Source: an uncultured Actinomycetes bacterium (lineage in GTDB: Bacteria > Actinomycetota > Thermoleophilia > Gaiellales > Gaiellaceae). Taken from it: a DNA stretch of 5,414 bases. This document shows positions 1 through 4,904 of the stretch, one piece after another. Position 1 is the first letter of the stretch. Each line of letters opens with the position of its first letter. Made by a program: the position numbers and the translations under genes. The stretch spans positions 1-5,414 of the forward strand of contig CAIYXH010000223.1 of assembly GCA_903930195.1 (NCBI GenBank), read 5' to 3'. The notes beneath the pieces are model-generated. The model was not told the origin of the DNA. It made no database searches and was given only the letters and a program-made list of their open reading frames with translations.

Positions 1-325
1 CTTCGGCACGGGCGCCTCGGCGCTCCTGCCTGCGATCTCCCGCGTCGGCGGCGACGTGATCGGCCTCGACTGGCGGATCCGTCTCGACGACGGCTGGCGT
101 CTTGCCGGTGCGGACAAGGCCGTCCAGGGCAATCTCGATCCGACCGTCCTGCTCGGGCCGTGGGAGCGCGTCGAGCAGGCGGCGCGCGCCGTGATCGCGC
201 AGGCGGACGGCCGGCCCGGCCACATCTTCAACCTCGGTCACGGCGTGCTGCCGGCCACCGATCCCGACGTGATCGGCCGGCTCCGCGCGCTCGTCTCCGA
301 GGAAACTGCACGCGACCTCGGCTAG
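1..325 (+). CDS. hemE: Uroporphyrinogen decarboxylase, C-terminal part (5' end outside window)
   Basis: This cytoplasmic enzyme decarboxylates the four acetate side chains of uroporphyrinogen III to give coproporphyrinogen III, the branch point of haem synthesis. The open frame is already running at base 2 and ends at TAG 323-325, so 107 C-terminal residues are visible, roughly the last third of a usual 340-360 residue protein. Family hallmarks are clear: a GTGAS segment at the start, IGLDWR at visible residues 20-25, VQGNLDP at 41-47, and HIFNLGHGVLP at 74-84. His80 in the NLGHG motif matches the conserved substrate-pocket histidine of the family. The next gene is the ferrochelatase, ten bases downstream, which fits a haem operon. 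The assignment is firm; only the N-terminal half, with the catalytic Arg/Asp region, cannot be seen. An ATG or GTG start inside the window (such as GTG 56) is not the real start because homology runs upstream of it. Confidence 0.95.
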   Translation, partial: FGTGASALLPAISRVGGDVIGLDWRIRLDDGWRLAGADKAVQGNLDPTVLLGPWERVEQAARAVIAQADGRPGHIFNLGHGVLPATDPDVIGRLRALVSEETARDLG

Positions 326-328
326 CGT
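323..328 (+). promoter_or_regulatory. Possible -10 element (TAGCGT) for hemH
   Basis: TAGCGT fits the loose actinobacterial -10 pattern TANNNT. It overlaps the hemE stop codon and ends seven bases before the hemH ATG, so a transcript started from it would be leaderless or nearly so. No good -35 hexamer is visible 16-18 bases upstream, and no Shine-Dalgarno sequence precedes the ATG. The TAG is also simply the hemE stop codon, so the match could be chance. Confidence 0.25.
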
Positions 329-335
329 CTCCGGG

Positions 336-1220
336 ATGCAGACGGTAGTCCTGCTGATGGCCTATGGCTCGCCCGAGAGCCTCGCCGACGTTCCGGCGTA
401 CTACGCCGACATCCGCGGCGGCCGGCCGATCGCGCCCGAGAAGCTGGTCGAGCTGACGGAGCGCTACCGCCGGATCGGGATCCAGGACTCGAACCCGCTC
501 AACGCGATCACGGAGGAGACGCGCGCCCGGCTCGCGGAGGAGCTCGGCCTGCCCGTCCTCACCGGGATGAAGCACTGGCCGCCACGGATCGCCGAGGCCA
601 CCGAGACCACGCTCGCGGGCGGTGCAGACCGGATCGTCGGGCTGGTGCTCGCACCGCACTACTCGCGGATGTCGATCGCGGGCTATCGCAGCCAGCTCGA
701 GGCCGCGCTCGAGGACCGCGCCGAGCTGGTCTTCATCGAGAGCTGGCACGACGACCCGGGCTTCGTCGGCTTTCTCGCCGACCGGATCCGCGGCACCGAC
801 GCGCACGTCATCTTCACCGCCCACTCGCTGCCCGCGCGGATCGTCGACGAGGGCGACCCCTACCGCGACCAGCTGCTCGAGACCGCGCGGCTCGTCGCCG
901 AGGCAGCCGGGATCACGAGCTGGTCGTTCTCCTTCCAGAGCGAGTCGTCGACCGGCGAGCCCTGGCTCGGGCCGGACATCTGCGACCACCTCGACGAGCT
1001 CCACGGCGAGGGCATCGGCAAGGTGCTCGTCTGCCCGGTCGGCTTCGTCTCCGACCACCTCGAGATCCGCTGGGACATCGACACCGAAGCCGTCGACAAG
1101 GCCCGTGAGCTCGGCATGGAGCTCGCCCGGATCGAGATGCCGAACGCCGAGCCGCGCTTCATCGGCGTGCTCGCAGACGTCGTACGCGGCGCACTCCCGG
1201 GCGAGACCGAGGGGACGTGA
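336..1220 (+). CDS. hemH: Ferrochelatase, probably coproporphyrin III type (CpfC)
   Basis: This enzyme inserts Fe2+ into a porphyrin. At 294 residues it is slightly shorter than the roughly 310-residue Bacillus enzyme and has no C-terminal membrane-anchoring extension. Catalytic His163 lies in FTAHSLP (160-166) and Glu243 in SDHLEIRWD (239-247); their spacing of 80 residues is close to that of the B. subtilis pair His183/Glu264. Tyr10 in LMAYGSPE (7-14) matches the B. subtilis Tyr13 iron/porphyrin ligand, a residue typical of coproporphyrin ferrochelatases and replaced in protoporphyrin enzymes. The active-site loop YYADIRGGRP (22-31) is present. Only two cysteines (216, 233) are visible and there is no cysteine-rich C-terminus, so a [2Fe-2S] cluster like that of mycobacterial and animal enzymes is unlikely. 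The ATG at 336 is chosen because it starts just before the first beta strand; no Shine-Dalgarno is seen. It follows hemE by ten bases. The product preference is inferred from Tyr10. An alternative symbol is cpfC. Confidence 0.95.
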   Translation: MQTVVLLMAYGSPESLADVPAYYADIRGGRPIAPEKLVELTERYRRIGIQDSNPLNAITEETRARLAEELGLPVLTGMKHWPPRIAEATETTLAGGADRIVGLVLAPHYSRMSIAGYRSQLEAALEDRAELVFIESWHDDPGFVGFLADRIRGTDAHVIFTAHSLPARIVDEGDPYRDQLLETARLVAEAAGITSWSFSFQSESSTGEPWLGPDICDHLDELHGEGIGKVLVCPVGFVSDHLEIRWDIDTEAVDKARELGMELARIEMPNAEPRFIGVLADVVRGALPGETEGT

Positions 1221-2437
1221 CCCCCGGCCAGATCGTCGTCGATCGGGTCTCTCAGCGCTTCCGCGTCTCGGCCGCCGCGCAGCGCACGCTCAAGGACGCC
1301 GTCATCTCGCGCGGCCGCACGCGGGCGACCGACGTGTGGGCGCTCCGCGACGTCTCGCTCCGCGCCGAGCCCGGGGAGGCGCTCGCGCTCGTTGGCCGCA
1401 ACGGCTCCGGCAAGACGACGCTGCTGCGGCTCGTCTCCGGCATCTTCCATCCGACGGCCGGGCACATCGAGGTCGGTGGGCGGATCGGGTCGCTGCTCGA
1501 GCTCGGCGCCGGCTTCCATCCGGACTTCACCGGCCGCGAGAACGTCTTCCTGAACGGCTCGATCCACGGCCTCTCCCGTGCGCGGATCCGCGAGCTGATG
1601 GACGAGATCGTCGCCTTCGCCGAGCTCGAGCGCGCAATCGACCTGCCCGTGCGCACCTACTCGTCGGGGATGTACATGCGCCTCGGGTTCGCAGTCGCCG
1701 CGCACATCCAGGCCGACGTCCTGCTCCTCGACGAGGTCTTTGCGGTCGGCGACGAGGACTTCCAGCGCAAGTGCTTCGGCAAGATCGCCGAGTTCAAGCG
1801 GAACGGCGGCACGATCGTCTTCGTCTCGCACGACGCGCAGGCGGTCGAGCGCCTCTGCGACCGCGCCGTGCTCCTCCGCCAGGGTGAGGTGGCCTTCGAC
1901 GGCCCGACGGCCGACGCGATCGTCCGCTACCGCCAGCTCCTCTCCGAGGACCGGAACCCGGACGAGGTCGGCGCCGGCCTGCGGGAGTGGGGAAGCGGCG
2001 AGGCGCGGATCGCCTCGGCGCGGCTGCTCGACAGTGACGGCGACGAGCGCAACCAGTTCACGCCGGGCGAGGCGGCGACGCTCGAGCTCGAGCTCAGCGC
2101 CGTCCCCGGGGTCGCCGCGCCGCGCGTGGCGGTCGACGTGTGCGACGCTGACGGAGTCGTGCTCTCCTCCGTCGTCACCGAGACCGCGCCGCTCGGCTGG
2201 GATAGCCGCGGTGGCACCACGGTCGCCCGCTTCGCGATCGACCGCCTGCCCTACGCCGACGGCAGCTTCCGCGTGCGCTGCGCCCTCCTCGGCGACGGCG
2301 ACCACCTCCTGCACTCGCTCGACCAGGCCGCGCGGTTCCTGATCTATCCGCCTGGTGGCGAAACGGGCACGGTCCTGCTGCGGGGCAGCTGGTCGCTGCA
2401 GGACAACGGCGCCTCCACGCCAAGCGAGCACGCATGA
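1217..2437 (+). CDS. Wzt/TagH-type ABC transporter ATP-binding protein, polysaccharide export
   Basis: This is the ATPase subunit of an ABC exporter of the family that moves lipid-linked O-antigen, teichoic acid or similar cell-surface polysaccharide across the inner membrane. In its 406 residues, Walker A is GRNGSGKT (60-67), the family segment LLELGAGFHPDFTGREN spans 93-109, the signature is YSSGM (148-152), Walker B is VLLLDE (168-173) with Glu173, and the H-loop His205 lies in VSHD. No canonical Q-loop glutamine is seen in the 93-109 segment, as in many members of this family. Residues of about 255-392 form a second, beta-rich region ending in PPGGETGTVLLRGSW, consistent with the Wzt C-terminal carbohydrate-recognition domain. 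Start GTG 1217 shares GTGA with the hemH stop and has GAGGGG at 1209-1214, rather close to the start. The membrane permease (Wzm/TagG) normally encoded beside such a gene is missing here. The family call is firm; the substrate is unknown. Confidence 0.92.
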   Translation: MTPGQIVVDRVSQRFRVSAAAQRTLKDAVISRGRTRATDVWALRDVSLRAEPGEALALVGRNGSGKTTLLRLVSGIFHPTAGHIEVGGRIGSLLELGAGFHPDFTGRENVFLNGSIHGLSRARIRELMDEIVAFAELERAIDLPVRTYSSGMYMRLGFAVAAHIQADVLLLDEVFAVGDEDFQRKCFGKIAEFKRNGGTIVFVSHDAQAVERLCDRAVLLRQGEVAFDGPTADAIVRYRQLLSEDRNPDEVGAGLREWGSGEARIASARLLDSDGDERNQFTPGEAATLELELSAVPGVAAPRVAVDVCDADGVVLSSVVTETAPLGWDSRGGTTVARFAIDRLPYADGSFRVRCALLGDGDHLLHSLDQAARFLIYPPGGETGTVLLRGSWSLQDNGASTPSEHA

Positions 2438-2694
2438 GCTCGCGCACCTGCCCCGACTGGCCGCAGCTGATGGAGATCGCGCCGGAGCTGCAGTTCAAGC
2501 ACTACACCCTGCGTGAGGCTCAGCTTCCGGCCGACGCGCTCGTCGCGGTCGAAGGCGTCGGCCACGACGACGTGGCGATCTGCTGCGACCTCGAGAGCCA
2601 CGTCTTCAACGCGGAGCACACCGAGCTCTCGGTGGCCGAGGCGCTGCGGGCGTCGCACTGGTTCGACCTCCGCGAGTGGTCGAGCCGTTCCTGA
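2434..2694 (+). CDS. Small conserved-looking protein of unknown function (86 residues)
   Basis: I do not recognise a named family. The 86-residue product is soluble in appearance, with no signal peptide or membrane segment, and acidic overall. It has Cys6 in a CPDWP motif, an adjacent Cys50-Cys51 pair in AICCDLESH, histidines at 23, 44, 56, 62 and 75, and several tryptophans (9, 76, 82), the last two in a HWFDLREW C-terminal motif. The mix of cysteine and histidine could bind a metal or be redox active, but this is speculation. It is supported as a real gene by its ATGA overlap with the ATPase gene (ATG 2434, stop TGA 2435-2437), by a protein-like composition unlike the Arg/Ser/Ala-rich shadow frames around it, and by filling the space between its neighbours. 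It is the last gene before the 47-base gap, so it probably ends the upstream transcription unit. Its overlap suggests co-translation with the Wzt-like ATPase. Confidence 0.8.
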   Translation: MSSRTCPDWPQLMEIAPELQFKHYTLREAQLPADALVAVEGVGHDDVAICCDLESHVFNAEHTELSVAEALRASHWFDLREWSSRS

Positions 2695-2711
2695 GGCCGG
2701 CCGAGCCGCAG

Positions 2712-2729
2712 CTACCGCCCCGGCGGTAG
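2712..2729 (+). repeat. Perfect 8-bp inverted repeat between the small gene and cofC
   Basis: CTACCGCC at 2712-2719 is the exact reverse complement of GGCGGTAG at 2722-2729, separated by only two bases. A two-base loop is too tight for a full RNA stem, so a transcript would form about seven pairs with a four-base loop. There is no T-run after it, so an intrinsic terminator is possible but atypical. The alternative is a protein-binding dyad, since its right arm overlaps the candidate -10 element of cofC. It sits in the only real intergenic gap of the window (2695-2741). Confidence 0.5.
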
Positions 2730-2732
2730 TGT
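2727..2732 (+). promoter_or_regulatory. Possible -10 element (TAGTGT) for the F420 gene cluster
   Basis: TAGTGT fits the TANNNT pattern of actinobacterial -10 elements and ends nine bases before the cofC ATG, so transcription would begin within a few bases of the start codon. The absence of a Shine-Dalgarno sequence before cofC fits a leaderless message. No convincing -35 is seen. The first three bases are shared with the right arm of the inverted repeat at 2712-2729, so a repressor bound to the dyad would block the promoter. Confidence 0.35.
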
Positions 2733-2741
2733 CATCCCGAG

Positions 2742-3335
2742 ATGCCGACCCTCGTCGTCCCCTTTCGCGAGGCGGAGGGTAAGAGCCGGCTGGCGCCGCT
2801 CTCCCCGTCCGACCGCGTCCTCGTCGCGCAGGCCATGCTCGCGGACGTCCTCGCGGCGTGCGCCGTCGTCGGCCGCACCTTCGTGGTCGGGGCCGGCGAC
2901 CTCGACGTCGGACAGGCCGAGCTCGTCGCCGATCCGGGCGGCGGCCAGGGCCGTGCGGTGAGCGCTGCGCTCGATGCCGTCGTTGTTGCCGGCGTCCCGG
3001 GGCCGTACCTGGTCGTGAACGCCGACCTCCCGTGCGCCACGCCGCGCGACTTGCTCGCGCTCGCGGGCGTCGTCCCGGAAGGCGGCCTCGCGTACGCCCC
3101 CGCCTCCGACGGCACGACCAACGCCGTCGCCTTCGAATCCGTCGGTCTCTTCGCCCCGGTCTACGGGCCGGGCAGCGCCGAGCGCTTCGCGAAGCTCGCG
3201 CCGTCGCGTGCGCTCGAGATCCCGAACCTCGCGGACGACGTCGATACCCTCGCCGATCTGGAGCGTCTCGAAGAGCGCCTCGGCGAGCGGACGCTCGCCG
3301 CGCTGCGCCGCGTGCGGATCGGTGCTCCTGCATGA
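2742..3335 (+). CDS. cofC: Phosphoenolpyruvate/2-phospho-L-lactate guanylyltransferase (F420 biosynthesis)
   Basis: This enzyme transfers GMP from GTP to 2-phospho-L-lactate (archaeal CofC) or phosphoenolpyruvate (actinobacterial FbiD), making the unstable activated donor used by CofD. The 197-residue product has a nucleotidyltransferase fold of the MobA-like type. Visible motifs are VVPFREAEGKSRLAP (5-19), with the GKSRL guanine-nucleotide loop, GQGRAVSAAL (69-78), VNADLP (92-97) with the expected metal-binding Asp95, APASDGTTNAVAF (119-131), YGPGSAERF (141-149) and the C-terminal DDVDTLADL (165-173). The ATG is secure: the in-frame stop TAG 2727-2729 lies only five codons upstream with no other start codon between. 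Its N-terminus is a few residues shorter than in many homologues, but the first beta strand is intact. It heads the F420 cluster, and cofD starts 11 bases after its stop. The PEP versus phospholactate preference cannot be read from the sequence; PEP is likely if the host is an actinobacterium. It is also named fbiD. Confidence 0.93.
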   Translation: MPTLVVPFREAEGKSRLAPLSPSDRVLVAQAMLADVLAACAVVGRTFVVGAGDLDVGQAELVADPGGGQGRAVSAALDAVVVAGVPGPYLVVNADLPCATPRDLLALAGVVPEGGLAYAPASDGTTNAVAFESVGLFAPVYGPGSAERFAKLAPSRALEIPNLADDVDTLADLERLEERLGERTLAALRRVRIGAPA

Positions 3336-3349
3336 AAGCCATGGCATGA
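3332..3349 (+). other. Five-codon mini-ORF bridging cofC and cofD
   Basis: ATG 3332 overlaps the cofC stop as ATGA. The frame reads Met-Lys-Ala-Met-Ala and stops at TGA 3347-3349, which overlaps the cofD start as a second ATGA. The geometry could let ribosomes that end cofC restart on the mini-ORF and be handed to cofD. The peptide itself is unlikely to have a function. Whether it is translated is unknown, and the arrangement could be chance. Confidence 0.25.
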
Positions 3350-4281
3350 AGGTCACCGCGCTCTCGGGCGGTGTGGGTGGCGCGCGGTTCCTGCGCGGCC
3401 TCGTCGCGCTGCAGGCCGCAGGCGAGCTCGACGAGTTGACCGTCGTCGGCAATGTCGGCGACGACCTCGAGATCCTGGGGCTCCACGTCTCGCCCGACCT
3501 CGACTCCGTCCTCTACGCGCTCGCCGGGCTCTCCGACGAGGAACGCGGCTGGGGCCGCGCCGACGAGACCTGGAATGCCCTCGAGAGCGCCGGCGCACTC
3601 GGCGGCGACGCGTGGTTCCGGCTCGGCGATCGCGACATCGGCCTGCACCTCGTGCGTAGCCAGGGGCTGCGTGAGGGACGCCCGCTCTCCGCGGTGACGG
3701 CGGAGCTCGCCCGCGCGTGCGGCCTCGGGCTGACGCTGCTCCCGGCGACCGACGATCCGCTGCGCACCTTCCTCGAGACGCCGGCCGGGACGTTCCCGTT
3801 CCAGACCTGGTTCGTCGGCCACGGTCACCGCGACGAGGTCGACGCCGTCCACTACGCGGGTGCTCCCGAGGCGACGCCTGCGCCGGGCGTCATCGAGGCG
3901 ATCGAGGCCGCCGACGTGCTCGTGCTGACCCCGAGCAACCCGTACGTCTCGATCCACCCGATTCTGGCCGTGCCGGCCATCCGCGAGGCGGTCGCGGCGC
4001 GCGCGGTGCCGTGCGTCGCGGTCAGCCCGCTGATCGGCGGCAAGGCCGTCAAGGGCCCCGCCGACCGCATGCTCGCGCGCATGGCGGGCGGCACGGCCCC
4101 GGCAGACGTTGCCGGCTGCTACGCGGGTCTCATCGATGCCCTCGTGATCGACGAGGCCGATGGCGACGCGGCGCGGCCGGACGACGTCCGCATCGTCGTC
4201 ACCCAGACCCTGATGCGCGACGACGAGGCCCGGCTCCGGCTCGCCGCCGCTGTCCTCGAGGCCGCCGGGACGCCCGCGTGA
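3346..4281 (+). CDS. cofD: 2-phospho-L-lactate / phosphoenolpyruvate transferase (F420-0 or dehydro-F420-0 synthase)
   Basis: CofD (FbiA in actinobacteria) transfers the phospho-acid moiety from the GDP-linked CofC product to the deazaflavin Fo, giving F420-0 or dehydro-F420-0 and releasing GMP. The 311-residue length is typical. Motifs in order are GGVGGAR (8-14), the nucleotide loop at the N-terminus; GNVGDDLEILGLHVSPDLDS (35-54), rich in the aspartates expected to bind metal and substrate; TPSNPYVSIHPIL (195-207); and SPLIGGKAVKGPADRM (227-242). The C-terminal TQTLMRDDEAR (286-296) is also family-typical. The ATG at 3346 is chosen over in-frame starts further upstream, such as ATG 3208, because the product then begins MKVTALSGGVGG, as in homologues, and the upstream extension would be a low-complexity shadow of cofC. 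It is separated from cofC by the mini-ORF and shares GTGA with npdG. It is also called fbiA. Confidence 0.95.
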   Translation: MKVTALSGGVGGARFLRGLVALQAAGELDELTVVGNVGDDLEILGLHVSPDLDSVLYALAGLSDEERGWGRADETWNALESAGALGGDAWFRLGDRDIGLHLVRSQGLREGRPLSAVTAELARACGLGLTLLPATDDPLRTFLETPAGTFPFQTWFVGHGHRDEVDAVHYAGAPEATPAPGVIEAIEAADVLVLTPSNPYVSIHPILAVPAIREAVAARAVPCVAVSPLIGGKAVKGPADRMLARMAGGTAPADVAGCYAGLIDALVIDEADGDAARPDDVRIVVTQTLMRDDEARLRLAAAVLEAAGTPA

Positions 4282-4904
4282 AGGTCGCGATCCTCGGCGG
4301 CACGGGCAGCTTCGGCGGCGCGCTCGCGGCGCGCCTCGTGGCGCTCGGCGAGGACGACGTCGTGATCGGCTCCCGCGACGCCGAGCGTGCCGCCGCTGCA
4401 GCGGCCGAGCTCGGAGGCCGTGCAAGCGGTGCGACGAACGTCGACGCCGTTGCCGGGTGCGATCTCGTCGTGCTGGCCGTCAAGGCCGAGGCCGCGCTCG
4501 ACACGGCCCGTGAGGTCGCGGACGCGCTCGGCGAGACGCCGCTCCTCTCGGTCGCAAGCGCGCTCTCGTTCTCGAAGGACGGCGTGCGGCCCGATCCAGA
4601 CGTGCTCTCGGTGGCGGAGCGCATCCAGGAGCTCGTCGCCGGGCCCGTCACGGCAGGTCTTCACTCGATCGCAGCTGCGAACCTCGACGAGGCGCCGCCG
4701 GAAGAGGATGCACTCATCTGCGGCGACGACGCCGACGGGAAGGCGCTCGCGCTCGAGCTCGCCGGCAAGGTCGTCGCCGGCCGGGCGCTCGACTGCGGAC
4801 CGCTTGCAGGCGCACGCACGCTCGAAGGTCTCACCGCGGTGATCGTCAACCTGAATCGCCGCTACAAGGCCCACGCCGGGATCCGCGTCTCCGGCCTCTC
4901 GTGA
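4278..4904 (+). CDS. npdG: NADPH-dependent F420 reductase (F420H2:NADP oxidoreductase)
   Basis: This soluble enzyme transfers hydride between F420 and NADP, and in bacteria it usually charges F420 to F420H2 at the expense of NADPH. The 208-residue product fits the NpdG/Fno family. The Rossmann motif GGTGSFG lies at 7-13, and GSR at 31-33 follows the second beta strand where Ser and Arg contact the 2'-phosphate of NADP. The C-terminal NRRYKAHAGIRVSGL (193-207) is a family hallmark, and SVASALSF (91-98) and AGLHSIAAANL (126-136) form the expected core. GTG 4278 shares GTGA with the cofD stop; longer in-frame extensions upstream would be an Arg-rich shadow of cofD and are rejected. Its place between cofD and cofE is notable because it uses F420 rather than making it, which suggests synthesis and reduction are co-produced. 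It is also called fno. Confidence 0.93.
   Translation: MKVAILGGTGSFGGALAARLVALGEDDVVIGSRDAERAAAAAAELGGRASGATNVDAVAGCDLVVLAVKAEAALDTAREVADALGETPLLSVASALSFSKDGVRPDPDVLSVAERIQELVAGPVTAGLHSIAAANLDEAPPEEDALICGDDADGKALALELAGKVVAGRALDCGPLAGARTLEGLTAVIVNLNRRYKAHAGIRVSGLS

Noticed and set aside
228..1058. 276-codon minus-strand open frame opposite hemE and hemH
   Set aside because: It spans the hemE-hemH junction antisense to both and has no recognisable domain; it is a composition shadow.
622..1887. 421-codon plus-strand frame across hemH and the ATPase gene
   Set aside because: It is in a different frame from both genes; its Ser/Arg/Pro-rich product lacks any motif.
2081..2096. Short tandem CTCGAG/GAGCTC repeat
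   Set aside because: It encodes an alternating Leu-Glu beta strand in the ATPase C-terminal domain with the favoured codons CTC and GAG, so no separate role is needed.
860..2431. 523-codon minus-strand open frame opposite hemH and the ATPase gene
   Set aside because: The plus-strand genes have clear catalytic motifs throughout. The antisense product shows no family features and exists because stop codons are rare at this GC.
3717..4277. Possible N-terminal extension of npdG into cofD
   Set aside because: The extension is Arg-rich shadow sequence, and the NADP-binding fold starts exactly at GTG 4278.
2344..4425. 693-codon open frame on the minus strand opposite cofC and cofD
   Set aside because: It is antisense to well-supported genes. 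Its translation is Arg/Ala/Gly-rich low complexity with no recognisable motif, as expected from shadow frames in GC-rich DNA.
4119..4874. 251-codon minus-strand open frame opposite cofD and npdG
   Set aside because: It is antisense to npdG, which carries full family motifs, and its product has no recognisable motif.
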